Assembly (NCBI RefSeq): GCF_009192775.1
Contig: NZ_VTFX01000001.1
Location: 310,001 to 374,000, forward strand
Direction of reading: 5' to 3'
Source of the DNA: Arthrobacter yangruifuii
GTDB lineage: Bacteria > Actinomycetota > Actinomycetes > Actinomycetales > Micrococcaceae
DNA length: 64,000 nucleotides
Positions within the stretch are counted from its first letter, which is position 1. Each line of letters opens with the position of its first letter. The notes below the pieces were generated by a model. It was not told where the DNA came from and did no database searches. It saw nothing but the letters and a program-made list of their open reading frames with translations. The position numbers and the translations under genes were made by a program. Positions 35,299 through 47,269 of this stretch are shown piece by piece.

Positions 35299-35913
35299 AT
35301 GGTCGATCCATCAAAATCAGCGGGGGCAACGTCCGCTACGACCGATCCGCACGGAGCCCAGGGAATACAGGCCGGGCCGGGCGCCCAGGGGCAGGGCTCA
35401 AGCAAGGGGCAGGGCATGCCGCAGGGACAGGGTTCAGCCCAGGGGCAGGGCATGCCGCAGGGATCGCCGTCGGTTGACGCCGACCGCCGGGAGGGGCCGC
35501 TGCAGACGCCCCGGGGCGACACCACCATCGAAGAAAGCGTGGTGCAGAAGCTGGCCGGGATGGCGACCCGGGAGGTTCCGGGCGTCTACGCCATGGGCAA
35601 TGCGGCCCGCCGTGCTTTCAGCTCCATGACGGAGCGCATTCCGGGCTCGCAGACCAACGTCAGCAACGGCGTCACCGTGGAAAAGGGCGAACGTCAGGCC
35701 GCGATCGACGTCAGCATCGTGGTGGAGTACGGCTTCTCCGTGGTGGAGGTGAGCCAGGGTATCCGGCGCAACGTCATCCGGTCCGTCGAAAACGCCACGG
35801 GCCTGGAGGTGCTCGAGGTGAACGTCAACGTCACCGACGTGCACCTGCCGGAGGAGAACGAAGACCAGGGCGGCGACCAGCCGGCGCCCAGCCCGGCAAA
35901 GAACCTGCAGTAA
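35299..35913 (+). CDS. Asp23/Gls24 family envelope stress protein
   Basis: This 204-residue protein has a Gly/Gln-rich N-terminus (two GQGMPQG blocks), then the Asp23 domain (VVQKLAGMATREVPGVYAMG, AIDVSIVVEYGFSVVEVSQG, then LEVNVNVTDVHLP). In Firmicutes Asp23 coats the membrane by binding AmaP; an AmaP-like gene ends this cluster. ATG 35299 sits 9 bases after AGGAG. An ATG at 35290 lies directly on it. Confidence 0.88.
   Translation: MVDPSKSAGATSATTDPHGAQGIQAGPGAQGQGSSKGQGMPQGQGSAQGQGMPQGSPSVDADRREGPLQTPRGDTTIEESVVQKLAGMATREVPGVYAMGNAARRAFSSMTERIPGSQTNVSNGVTVEKGERQAAIDVSIVVEYGFSVVEVSQGIRRNVIRSVENATGLEVLEVNVNVTDVHLPEENEDQGGDQPAPSPAKNLQ
35405..35463 (+). repeat. 23-bp direct repeat within the Asp23 gene
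   Basis: The sequence at 35405-35427 (starting AGGGGCAGGGCATGCC) is repeated exactly at 35441-35463, 36 bp apart and in frame. It encodes the GQGMPQG blocks of the N-terminal tail. Confidence 0.85.
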
Positions 35914-35943
35914 AGGCAGTACAACAACCAAGAGGAGGGTTCC

Positions 35944-36123
35944 ATGTCTGGAACACAGTGGTGTCTGGCAGTAGGACTGGTCCTGGGAATCGTGCTGGCC
36001 TTCGGCGGCTGGCTGGCTTTCCTGATAACGGTCCTGTTTGGCCTGGTCGGGCTTCTGGTGGGGCTGGTGGCTGACGGAAAGGTGGAGGTCCCCGGAGTCT
36101 TCGGCAAAGCGACAAGCCGATGA
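35944..36123 (+). CDS. Small integral membrane protein, DUF2273-like
   Basis: This 59-residue protein has two closely spaced hydrophobic segments (CLAVGLVLGIVLAFGGWLAF and TVLFGLVGLLVGLVADG) and a short basic tail. This matches the small DUF2273 membrane protein usually encoded with Asp23. ATG 35944 follows GAGGAGG. The stop overlaps the next ATG by 4 bp. Confidence 0.82.
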   Translation: MSGTQWCLAVGLVLGIVLAFGGWLAFLITVLFGLVGLLVGLVADGKVEVPGVFGKATSR

Positions 36124-36521
36124 CCGCCCTTGTCCCGGCCCTGGGGCAGATCTGGGACGTCGAGGACCGGGGGGAGACCGTCCTGGCCCGGCGGGTATTG
36201 GAAAAGACAGCCAGCCAGGTGGCGCGGGATGAAACCTTTGCAGGCGGAACCTCCGGCGGGTTCATGGGTATCGGGAGCCGGGCTGACCTTTCGGCGCGTC
36301 CGGATGCCAGCGTGGAACTGGCGGGAAACATCGCCAGCCTGAAGGTCACGGTGGGGCTTCCGTATCCCATGCCGCTGCGGCAGGCCACCGAACAGCTGCG
36401 CCGCCGGATCAGCGAACGGGTGACCGAGTTGACCGGAGTCCAGGTGCGGCAGGTGGACATTACGGTGTCCTGGTTGAAACCGCCCCAGCCCGAGCTGCGC
36501 CGGCGAAGGAAACTGCAGTGA
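36120..36521 (+). CDS. Second Asp23/Gls24-like protein
   Basis: This 133-residue protein lacks a membrane span. VLEKTASQVARDETFAGG near residue 26 and the C-terminal LRRRISERVTELTGVQVRQV then DITVSWLKP echo the Asp23 domain. A polybasic end (RRRRKLQ) may bind membrane lipid or nucleic acid. It overlaps both neighbours by 4 bp, so the cluster is tightly coupled. Confidence 0.7.
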   Translation: MTALVPALGQIWDVEDRGETVLARRVLEKTASQVARDETFAGGTSGGFMGIGSRADLSARPDASVELAGNIASLKVTVGLPYPMPLRQATEQLRRRISERVTELTGVQVRQVDITVSWLKPPQPELRRRRKLQ

Positions 36522-37132
36522 GTACGAACATCCGCCCGCCGGTGTCCATGCGGCGCCGGCCCAGTCGGTCCGTTCCCGCCACCATCACCGCGCTCCTGCT
36601 GCTGGCGCTGGGCGTGGCACTGGTCTGGGGCGGCGTCGTCCGCCTGGCGCAGGGCGGGTGGCCGGTGTTCGTGACGGAACCGGTACGCGTACTGGGCGAG
36701 ACCGGATGGGACAGCGCCTGGGGCTGGACCGGGGCGGTTGTGCTGCTGCTTATCGGGGTGATTCTGCTGTTGTGCGGGATGATCCCCGGTGACTTCTCCG
36801 CGCTGCCGCTGCGGGCCAAGCCGGGAAAGCTGACGGGGACCTCCGGGTCGGCGGAAGCGGGGGATCTTTCAGCGGTCCGGGGCGGGGAGAACGTGGTGAT
36901 GAGCCGGCGGGCAGTTGCCCGGCTGGCGGCATCCACCTGCGACCACATTGACGGAGTGGCGTCTGCCTCCGCGTCTGCTTCGTCCCGCAAGGTTCATCTG
37001 GACGTGACGACGGCGCTTCACGACGCCTCGGATGTGCAGCATTGGGTGGAGGACGGGGTGCGCTCACGTCTTGCCGCGACCGGACTTGATCCGGTGCCGG
37101 AGGTTACGGCATCGGTCCGGGTGCGGAATTGA
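36518..37132 (+). CDS. DUF6286-type membrane protein of the Asp23 cluster
   Basis: This 204-residue protein, from GTG 36518, has two spans (ITALLLLALGVALVWGGVV and WTGAVVLLLIGVILLLCGMI). A C-terminal soluble domain follows (VMSRRAVARLAASTCDHIDG, HLDVTTALHDASDVQHWV), which resembles the cytoplasmic part of AmaP/DUF6286 proteins. It probably anchors Asp23-like proteins. Confidence 0.7.
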   Translation: MSTNIRPPVSMRRRPSRSVPATITALLLLALGVALVWGGVVRLAQGGWPVFVTEPVRVLGETGWDSAWGWTGAVVLLLIGVILLLCGMIPGDFSALPLRAKPGKLTGTSGSAEAGDLSAVRGGENVVMSRRAVARLAASTCDHIDGVASASASASSRKVHLDVTTALHDASDVQHWVEDGVRSRLAATGLDPVPEVTASVRVRN

Positions 37133-37163
37133 ACGCGCGGACCAGTAGGGAAGGCAGCCGGAC

Positions 37164-37787
37164 ATGAGACATCATTCGGGTAAAGCCAATCGAACGTGGC
37201 TGATCATTCTGGGGATCCTCTTCCTGGCTGCCGGAGCGCTGGCCGCGCTCATCGCCAGCGGGACGCTGGCCCGCATGGCAAGCGGCAGCCCGGGGCAATC
37301 GGACCAGGTCCTCATCGGCGGCCCGGGATTCCTGGCCTGGGAGTACGCGTCCTGGTGCATGCTGGTGGCTGGACTGATCCTGGGCATCCTGGGACTGTGG
37401 TGGCTTCTGGCCCAGGTTCCGCGTGCCCGGGCGGCCGGAATGTTCCGGCTTCAGGGGGACCCGGCCCACGGAGCCACCGTGTGCGATCCGCAGGTGCTGG
37501 CCGCCGCCGTCGCCCATGAGACCGACCAGCTGCCCGGCGTGGTGGGTTCCAGCGTCCGCCTGCGCGGTACGGCGGACGAACCGGACCTGGCGATGAAGGT
37601 GACGGTCAATTCCGACACTGACGTGCAGGGAGTGATTGCCCGGATCCAGCAGGAAGTGGTGCCGCACCTGGCCTCCAGCCTGGAGGTTCCGCTCAACACG
37701 TTTGGCCTGGAGATCGATGCCAGCAGCAAGGCCGGGGCCCCCGGGGGAGGCTCGGCGGTCAGTTCCCGGGGGACGGTGGTCTACTAG
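37164..37787 (+). CDS. AmaP-like alkaline shock membrane anchor
   Basis: This 207-residue protein has two N-terminal spans (WLIILGILFLAAGALAALIA and ASWCMLVAGLILGILGLWWL) and a cytoplasmic domain with VAHETDQLPGVVGSSVRLRG. This is the AmaP layout (two spans plus Asp23-binding domain). It lies 31 bp after the previous gene and ends the cluster, convergent with the amino acid permease. Confidence 0.75.
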   Translation: MRHHSGKANRTWLIILGILFLAAGALAALIASGTLARMASGSPGQSDQVLIGGPGFLAWEYASWCMLVAGLILGILGLWWLLAQVPRARAAGMFRLQGDPAHGATVCDPQVLAAAVAHETDQLPGVVGSSVRLRGTADEPDLAMKVTVNSDTDVQGVIARIQQEVVPHLASSLEVPLNTFGLEIDASSKAGAPGGGSAVSSRGTVVY

Positions 37788-37793
37788 GAGTGG

Positions 37794-39284
37794 CTACGGC
37801 TGGGCTGCATTGAGCGCCGCGCGCTCGCGGGCGACGTCGTCGTGGTGGGCGGCCACCCGGGCCTGGTGCACGGGCGTGCGCCGCAGGACGGAGTAGATGA
37901 TGCCCAGCAGGAGGAACCAGACGGGGGTCACGAGCAGCGCCTGCAGGGTGTCGGTCTGGGTGGTGAGCGTCCACAGGATGAACAGGAAGAATGCCAACAC
38001 CACGTAAACCATGACGACGCCGCCCGGCAGCGGGAATTTCGATGCCCTGTGCAGCTGCGGCCGGCGCTTGCGGTACACGAGGTAGCTGATCAGGATGATG
38101 GACCAGACGAACATGAAGCACAGGGCCGAAATGGTGCTCACCAACGTGAAGGCCGCACTGACGGATTCGCCCGCGTAGAGCAGGGCCACGCCCCCGAGCA
38201 GGAACGTGCAGGAGAAGAACAGTGCGTTTTGCGGAACCTTCCGGCGGGAGAGGCGGCCGAAGGGCCGGGGGGCATCGCCGTCGTGCGCCAGGCCGAACAC
38301 CATGCGCGAAGTGGAATATATCCCTGAGTTCGCAGACGACGCAGCGGAGGTCAGCACCACAAAGTTCACGATGGCGGCAGCGGTGCCGAGCCCTGCCAGG
38401 GTGAACATGCCCACGAACGGACTCTCATCGGCGGAAAATTCGTCCCAGGGGATCACTGCCATCAGGACTACGAGTGCGCCTACGTAGAAGAGCAGGATGC
38501 GGATGGGAATGGAGTTCACGGCCCGGGGCAGGTTCTTTTCCGGATCCTTGGTCTCCGCCGCAGTGGTGCCCACCAGTTCGATGCCGACGAAGGCGAACAC
38601 GGCAATCTGGAAGCCGGCAACAAACCCCATGGGGCCGGTGGGGAAGAAGCCGCCGTGGTCCCAGAGGTTGCTGAAACCGGCGGTTACGCCGTCACCGTGC
38701 GTGAAGCCGGTGAAGATCATCACCAGTCCCACCACAATGAGCGTCAGGATGGCGACGATCTTGATCAGCGCGAACCAGAATTCGGTCTCACCGAAGGCCT
38801 TGACCGTCGGCAGGTTCAACGCGAGCAGAACCAGGATGCAGGCGAGGGCGGGTATCCACAGGGGAGCATTGCCCCACCAGAAGGTGACGTAGTGCGCAAT
38901 CGCCACCACGTCCGCGATGCCGGTGACCACCCAGCAGAACCAGTAGGTCCAGCCGGTGAAAAACCCCGCCCAGGGACCCAGCAGGTCCGCGGAAAAGTCG
39001 GTGAAGGATTTGTAGTTGAGGTTGGAGAGCAGCAGTTCTCCCATGGCCCGCATCACGAAGAACAGCATGAAACCGATGATCGCGTAGACGAAGATCACCG
39101 ACGGTCCCGCGGCGGAAATGGTTTTGCCGGAGCCCATGAACAGCCCGGTGCCGATAGCTCCGCCGATGGCGAGCAGCTGGATGTGGCGGCTGGACAGCGA
39201 GCGGGCAAGGGCGGGTTCTTCGGCGCTGCTCTTCGCTGGGGAATCAGTGCTGCCGCTGGGTGGGCGGGTCATGCGCTCAGACAT
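37794..39284 (-). CDS. Amino acid permease, AAT family (CycA-like)
   Basis: This 496-residue APC-superfamily transporter has 12 spans. The AAT signature is present: SSRHIQLLAIGGAIGTGLFM, and LLLSNLNYKSFTDFSADLLG in helix 3. It most resembles CycA, which imports D-serine, D-alanine and glycine. This fits the divergent glycine-cleavage operon. ATG 39284 has AAGAAAG upstream. Substrate is inferred. Confidence 0.85.
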   Translation of the reverse strand: MSERMTRPPSGSTDSPAKSSAEEPALARSLSSRHIQLLAIGGAIGTGLFMGSGKTISAAGPSVIFVYAIIGFMLFFVMRAMGELLLSNLNYKSFTDFSADLLGPWAGFFTGWTYWFCWVVTGIADVVAIAHYVTFWWGNAPLWIPALACILVLLALNLPTVKAFGETEFWFALIKIVAILTLIVVGLVMIFTGFTHGDGVTAGFSNLWDHGGFFPTGPMGFVAGFQIAVFAFVGIELVGTTAAETKDPEKNLPRAVNSIPIRILLFYVGALVVLMAVIPWDEFSADESPFVGMFTLAGLGTAAAIVNFVVLTSAASSANSGIYSTSRMVFGLAHDGDAPRPFGRLSRRKVPQNALFFSCTFLLGGVALLYAGESVSAAFTLVSTISALCFMFVWSIILISYLVYRKRRPQLHRASKFPLPGGVVMVYVVLAFFLFILWTLTTQTDTLQALLVTPVWFLLLGIIYSVLRRTPVHQARVAAHHDDVARERAALNAAQP

Positions 39285-39563
39285 TGGAATCTTTCTTATA
39301 GGCACCCGCCGGCAGCTCATCCGCCGTCCATCACCTATGCCGCCCCAAGAGGCAGCCCCGGGATGTTGGCGCTGCCGCCGACATTTCAGTTTGGAAGCCC
39401 CTGAGAGCCCCCGTCAAATCAGCCGGTGTGTGACGTTTCGGGTCACACGGTCCGTTCCGGCGCGGCACCGGCGTCCGCGCCCGGGCGTGTCAGGAGGTTG
39501 AGGCGGTACCGGGGGCAGGCTAAAGTTGGCTGTGTCACAACTGCATATATGCCTATATCAGCC

Positions 39564-39756
39564 GTGGCGGGAGAGTCCCGCCGGATGCGCATCAGCATCG
39601 GCGGGCGCCGTAGGAGCAAACCCTCCCCGGGAATCTCTCAGGCCCCCGTACCGCCACAGTGAGGCAACTCTGGAAAGCAGTTCCGGGCACGGCCCGGAAC
39701 TCACCGACGGTGCAAGCGGAAGTACACCCGCGGAATCTCTCAGGTCCAATACAGAG
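39564..39756 (+). ncRNA. Tandem glycine riboswitch (gcvT element)
   Basis: There are two adjacent aptamers. The first (39564-39657) is closed by GTGGCGG/CCGCCAC and contains GGAGCAAACC and GGGAATCTCTCAGG. The second (39668-39756) is closed by CTCTG/CAGAG and contains ACGGTGCAAGC and GGAATCTCTCAGG. These are the conserved cores of the glycine riboswitch. It ends 58 bp before gcvP and should activate the whole operon when glycine binds. AT-rich TATATG/TATATC sequences just upstream (39546-39559) may belong to the promoter. Confidence 0.96.
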
Positions 39757-39814
39757 CGGGGAGGAGCCGACGTTAGTTTGGCGTACCCCCCGTCTGCCTT
39801 TCCTGGAGCCTCAC

Positions 39815-42664
<2,850 letters not shown>

Positions 42665-42675
42665 GGGATACTCCA

Positions 42676-43800
42676 GTGACTGAGAAATACACCGCGCTCT
42701 ACGAGGCGCACAAACAGCTGGGCGCTTCCTTCACGGACTTCGGCGGCTGGCAGATGCCGCTCAAATACAGCTCCGAGCTGGCCGAACATCGGGCCGTACG
42801 CAGCGCCGCCGGGTTGTTCGACCTCTCCCACATGGGCGAAGTGGAGGTCACCGGGCCCGACGCCGGCGCCTTCCTGGACTACGCCCTCGTAGGCAAGCTC
42901 TCCGCCGTGAAGCCGGGACGCGCCAAATACTCGCTGATCACCAACAACGACGGCGGGATCATTGATGACCTGATCAGCTACCGCCTCGCGGAGGACTCCT
43001 ACCTGGTGGTCCCCAACGCCGGCAACGCGGACACCGTCGCCGCCGAGCTGGCCGCTCGGGCGGATGGCTTCGACGTCACCGTGAACAACGTATCCGCGGA
43101 CACCTCGCTGGTGGCCGTCCAGGGACCGGCCGCGGAGGCCATCCTGCTGACCCTGGTCTCTGCGCAACAGCACGACGCCGTCACCGGCATGAAGTACTAC
43201 GCGGCGGACACCGTGGAGATTACCGCCGGGGAGAAAACACTTCGCCTGCTGGTGGCCCGCACCGGCTACACCGGCGAGGACGGCTTCGAGATCTACGTCC
43301 CCAACGACGACGCCGCTGCCCTCTGGGACGCGCTGCTCGCCGCCGGCGCGGACTCGGGTCTGGTTCCGGCGGGCCTGGCCTGCCGCGACTCGCTCCGCCT
43401 GGAGGCCGGCATGCCGCTGTACGGCAACGAGCTCACCCTGGACACCGACCCCTACGCCGCGGGCCTCGGCCCGGTTGTTGCCCTGTCCAAGGAAGGCGAC
43501 TTCGTGGGCCGTGCCGCCCTCGAAGCCCGCAAGGAATCCGGCCCGGCGCGCCGCCTGGTGGGCCTGAAAGGCTCCGGCCGCCGTTCGGCCCGCAGCCATT
43601 ACCCGGTCCTGGACGGTGACACGGTTATCGGCGAAGTCACCTCGGGTGCTCCCAGCCCCACCCTCGGCTTCCCGATCGCCCTGGCCTACGTCGACGCCGC
43701 CTTCACCGAGCCCGGCACGACGCTCTCTGTCGACCTTCGCGGCAAGCCGGAGCAGTTCACCGTCGTCGCCCTGCCGTTCTACAAGCGCAGCAAGCAGTAA
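42676..43800 (+). CDS. gcvT: Glycine cleavage system T protein (aminomethyltransferase)
   Basis: This 374-residue tetrahydrofolate-dependent enzyme releases ammonia and makes methylene-THF. Motifs are FTDFGGWQMPLKYSSELAEH, FDLSHMGEVEV, and RTGYTGEDGFEIYVP. It starts at GTG 42676, 11 bp after gcvP. Confidence 0.97.
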   Translation: MTEKYTALYEAHKQLGASFTDFGGWQMPLKYSSELAEHRAVRSAAGLFDLSHMGEVEVTGPDAGAFLDYALVGKLSAVKPGRAKYSLITNNDGGIIDDLISYRLAEDSYLVVPNAGNADTVAAELAARADGFDVTVNNVSADTSLVAVQGPAAEAILLTLVSAQQHDAVTGMKYYAADTVEITAGEKTLRLLVARTGYTGEDGFEIYVPNDDAAALWDALLAAGADSGLVPAGLACRDSLRLEAGMPLYGNELTLDTDPYAAGLGPVVALSKEGDFVGRAALEARKESGPARRLVGLKGSGRRSARSHYPVLDGDTVIGEVTSGAPSPTLGFPIALAYVDAAFTEPGTTLSVDLRGKPEQFTVVALPFYKRSKQ

Positions 43801-44055
43801 CGCCAAAAACAAAAGGCGCTTTTGACGGCGGCGCGAGCTGTGGCAAGCGGTATTGTCTCGAGCGCGGCTCCCGCAAGTAGGTGGATGCTATGGGGCTGGA
43901 ACGTGCGCGCGGTGCGGCATTCGTGTAGCCCCGCATCGCCGAGCGAGGAACGAGCGAGGTGTCTAAGGGGCGGCGAATGCCGCCCCGCCAGCGCCCGGAA
44001 CCTAGACTTTGAACTAATGAACGACCCGACAGAGACTTTCGAAAGGCTATCCAAG
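43801..44055 (+). other. Structured gap between gcvT and gcvH
   Basis: This 255-bp spacer interrupts an otherwise compact operon. It contains a perfect 8-bp hairpin GGGGCGGC gaat GCCGCCCC (43967-43986) and the near-repeat GAGCGAGGAACGAGCGAGG (43941-43959). No gene is evident. It may be an mRNA-processing or stability element, or a genome-wide dispersed repeat. Confidence 0.45.
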
Positions 44056-44433
44056 ATGAGCAAAGTAAACGCAGGACTCCGTTATTCCGCCGAACACGAG
44101 TGGGTCGACTCCTCCAGCCCCGTCAAGGTCGGCATTTCAGCAGTCGCAGCGGATGCCCTCGGCGACGTCGTCTACGTTGACCTGCCCGCCGTCGGCGACA
44201 CGGTCACGGCCGGCGAAACCTGCGGCGAGGTGGAGTCCACCAAGTCCGTCTCGGACCTCTACGCCCCGGTTTCCGGCGAGATCGTGGAGATCAACCAGGA
44301 GGCCATCGACAACCCGGCGCTGTTGAACGAGGACCCGTACGGTGCCGGCTGGCTGTTTACCGTCAATGCCACGAGCGAGGGTGCACTGCTCAGCGCCGAG
44401 GAATACGCGGAAAAGAACGGCGGCGAGCTGTGA
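44056..44433 (+). CDS. gcvH: Glycine cleavage system H protein
   Basis: This 125-residue lipoyl carrier shuttles the aminomethyl group between P, T and L proteins. The lipoylated Lys63 lies in [22 protein letters not shown] 44056 begins the conserved [10 protein letters not shown] region; GAAAGG lies upstream. The stop overlaps the glyA GTG (GTGA). Confidence 0.97.
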   Translation: MSKVNAGLRYSAEHEWVDSSSPVKVGISAVAADALGDVVYVDLPAVGDTVTAGETCGEVESTKSVSDLYAPVSGEIVEINQEAIDNPALLNEDPYGAGWLFTVNATSEGALLSAEEYAEKNGGEL

Positions 44434-45737
44434 GCGATTACCTGAACGATTCCCTGGCGGAAATTGACCCCGAGGTCGCGGAGCAGATCGATAACGAGTT
44501 GCGGCGGCAGCAGCGGGGCCTGGAAATGATCGCCTCGGAGAACCACACCGCGGTTTCCGTGATGGAGGCCCAGGGCTCGGTACTGACCAATAAGTATGCC
44601 GAGGGCTACCCGGGGCGGCGCTACTACGGCGGCTGCGAATTCGTGGATGTCATTGAGCAGCTGGCCATCGACCGCGCCAAGTCCCTCTTCGGAGCGAACT
44701 TCGCCAACGTGCAGCCGCACTCCGGCGCGCAGGCCAACGCCTCCGTGATGCACGCGCTGATCCGGCCCGGCGACACCATCCTGGGCCTGTCCCTGGCCCA
44801 CGGCGGACACCTGACGCACGGCATGAAGATCAACTTCTCCGGCCGGCTCTACAACGTGGTGCCCTACAACGTCTCCGAGACGGACCACCGCGTGGACATG
44901 GCCGAGGTCGAGGCCCTTGCCAAGGAACACCAGCCCAAACTGATCGTGGCCGGCTGGTCCGCCTACGCCCGCCAGCTCGACTTCGCCGAGTTCCGCCGCA
45001 TCGCGGACGAGGTAGGCGCCTACCTCATGGTGGACATGGCCCACTTTGCCGGTCTCGTGGCCGCAGGCCTGCACCCCAGCCCCGTGCCGCACGCCCACGT
45101 GGTCACCACCACCACGCACAAGACCCTTGCCGGTCCGCGCGGCGGCATTATCCTCTCCAACGACGCCGACATTGCCAAGAAGATCAACTCCGCGGTGTTC
45201 CCCGGCCAGCAGGGCGGACCGCTGGAACACGTCATTGCCGGCAAGGCCACCGCCTTTAAGATTGCCGCCACCCCTGAGTTCAAGGAACGCCAGGAGCGCA
45301 CGCTGGCGGGCGCCCGGATCCTTGCCGAACGGCTGCTGGCCGACGACGTCGCCGCAGCCGGCATCTCGGTCGTCTCCGGCGGCACGGACGTCCACCTGGT
45401 GCTGGTGGACCTGCGCAACGCAGCCCTCAACGGCCAGGAGGCCGAAGACCGGCTCGCGCAGATCGACATCACCGTGAACCGCAATGCGGTACCGTTTGAT
45501 CCCCGGCCGCCCATGGTGACCTCCGGACTGCGGATCGGTACCCCTGCCCTCGCCACCCGCGGCTTCGGCGAAGACGCGTTCCGCGAGGTCGCGGATATCA
45601 TTGCCCAGGCCCTCATTGCAGACGGGGACTCAGACCTGGCACCGCTGCGCGAGCGCGTCACCGCCCTCGCCCAGGCCCACCCGCTGTACCCGCAGGTGGA
45701 AAATCTCTCCGCCGCCCCTGCTGCGGCAAACCGTTAG
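44430..45737 (+). CDS. glyA: Serine hydroxymethyltransferase
   Basis: This 435-residue PLP enzyme combines glycine with methylene-THF from GcvT to make serine. Motifs are [30 protein letters not shown], and the PLP lysine in [16 protein letters not shown]. It starts at GTG 44430 overlapping gcvH. Being in a glycine-induced operon, it is probably the catabolic copy. Confidence 0.97.
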   Translation: MSDYLNDSLAEIDPEVAEQIDNELRRQQRGLEMIASENHTAVSVMEAQGSVLTNKYAEGYPGRRYYGGCEFVDVIEQLAIDRAKSLFGANFANVQPHSGAQANASVMHALIRPGDTILGLSLAHGGHLTHGMKINFSGRLYNVVPYNVSETDHRVDMAEVEALAKEHQPKLIVAGWSAYARQLDFAEFRRIADEVGAYLMVDMAHFAGLVAAGLHPSPVPHAHVVTTTTHKTLAGPRGGIILSNDADIAKKINSAVFPGQQGGPLEHVIAGKATAFKIAATPEFKERQERTLAGARILAERLLADDVAAAGISVVSGGTDVHLVLVDLRNAALNGQEAEDRLAQIDITVNRNAVPFDPRPPMVTSGLRIGTPALATRGFGEDAFREVADIIAQALIADGDSDLAPLRERVTALAQAHPLYPQVENLSAAPAAANR

Positions 45738-45747
45738 GAAGTACCCC

Positions 45748-47163
45748 TTGGCCGTCGGCGTTTTTGATCTGTTTACCGTGGGCATTGGCCCATCGAGCTC
45801 CCATACCGTGGGCCCGATGCGTGCCGCTGCCGTTTTCGCGGCGGAGCTGGTCGACGCCGGCAGCCTGCCCGCCGTCGCCGGCCTCCGCGTGGACCTGTAC
45901 GGGTCCCTCGCGGCAACCGGCCGCGGCCACGGCACCATGACCGCCGTGCTACTCGGGCTGGAAGGGTTCGCGCCCGAACTGATCCTGCCCGAGCAGGTGG
46001 AGCAGCGGCTGGCGGATATCGAGGCCACACGGAAACTGCAGTTGTGCGCCCAGATCCCCGGAGCCGTCGCCTGCCCGCTGGAATACGGCGAGGCAGACAT
46101 CGTGCTGCACCCGCTGACAGTGCTGCCGCGGCACACCAACGGCATGAAATTCGCCGCCCTGGCCGCAGACGGCTCCGTCCTGCAGGAGGCCACCTTCTTC
46201 TCCGTGGGGGGCGGCTTTATCGTCCGCGAGGGCGAGGAGCGGGCCGCCGCCCTGGAACTGGAAGCCAGCAAGTCTGACCTGCCGTATCCGTTCCGCACCG
46301 CCGTCGAACTGCTGCAGCACTGCACCGCCGGCGGACTGAGCATCAGCGAGGTCATGCTGGCTAACGAGCGGGCTTCCCGCCCCGAAGCCGAAATCCGTGC
46401 AGGACTGCTGCACATCCGCGACGTCATGGAGGAGTGCAAGAACTCCGCCATCCGCCGCACCGGCCTGCTGCCCGGCGGACTCAAGGTCCGCCGTCGTGCT
46501 CCGGCCTGGCACACCCGGCTGCGCGCCGAGGACCCGAACCGTGACCCGAAGTTCTGGCAGGAATGGGTGAACCTTGTGGCGCTGGCCGTCAACGAGGAAA
46601 ACGCGTCCGGCGGGCGGGTGGTCACTGCTCCCACCAACGGCGCCGCCGGCATCATCCCGGCCGTCATGTTCTACGCCACCCATTACGGCCCCGGCATGGA
46701 GAATGCGACGCAGGAACAGAAGGACGACGTCGTGGTGCGCTTCCTGCTCGCCGCCGCCGCCGTGGGGGTGCTGTACAAGGAACAGGCCTCCATCTCGGGA
46801 GCGGAGGTGGGCTGCCAGGGCGAGGTCGGATCGGCGTCGTCCATGGCCGCTGCGGGACTCGCCGAAATCCTTGGCGGCACCCCCGAACAGGTGGAAAACG
46901 CCGCAGAAATCGCCATGGAGCACAACCTGGGCCTGACCTGTGATCCGATCGGCGGGCTGGTGCAGGTCCCCTGCATCGAGCGCAATGCCATCGGTGCGGC
47001 GAAGGCCGTGAATGCCGCCAAGATGGCGCTCTGGGGGGACGGGGAGCACCGGGTCTCGCTGGACGAAGTCATCGTGACCATGCGGGAAACCGGCAGGGAC
47101 ATGAGCTCCAAGTATAAGGAAACCGCGCTCGGCGGGCTGGCCGTCAACGTGGTGGAGTGCTGA
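45748..47163 (+). CDS. sdaA: L-serine ammonia-lyase (L-serine dehydratase)
   Basis: This 471-residue single-chain iron-sulfur enzyme converts serine to pyruvate and ammonia. The beta part begins [20 protein letters not shown]. The alpha part has [13 protein letters not shown] and the cluster cysteines in [34 protein letters not shown] and the C-terminal Cys. The TTG at 45748 follows TAGGAAG and gives the family-typical N-terminus. It completes the glycine to serine to pyruvate route. Confidence 0.95.
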   Translation: MAVGVFDLFTVGIGPSSSHTVGPMRAAAVFAAELVDAGSLPAVAGLRVDLYGSLAATGRGHGTMTAVLLGLEGFAPELILPEQVEQRLADIEATRKLQLCAQIPGAVACPLEYGEADIVLHPLTVLPRHTNGMKFAALAADGSVLQEATFFSVGGGFIVREGEERAAALELEASKSDLPYPFRTAVELLQHCTAGGLSISEVMLANERASRPEAEIRAGLLHIRDVMEECKNSAIRRTGLLPGGLKVRRRAPAWHTRLRAEDPNRDPKFWQEWVNLVALAVNEENASGGRVVTAPTNGAAGIIPAVMFYATHYGPGMENATQEQKDDVVVRFLLAAAAVGVLYKEQASISGAEVGCQGEVGSASSMAAAGLAEILGGTPEQVENAAEIAMEHNLGLTCDPIGGLVQVPCIERNAIGAAKAVNAAKMALWGDGEHRVSLDEVIVTMRETGRDMSSKYKETALGGLAVNVVEC

Positions 47164-47269
47164 CGGCCCGTCTCACGTACGGCATGTGATTTGTGCAATA
47201 CCACTGGGTTAAGCGAGGCTATGTTGTCGCATTCGACAGCACGCTTACAGAAAACAGGGGTTCGATCCA

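Noticed and set aside
39659-39814. N-terminal extension of GcvP from an upstream GTG
   Set aside because: The extension would be encoded by the second riboswitch aptamer; the conserved protein starts after ATG 39815.
43822-44055. 78-residue N-terminal extension of GcvH
   Set aside because: The open frame runs through the structured spacer; GcvH proteins begin at the LRYSAEHEW region and a start with a binding site lies at 44056.
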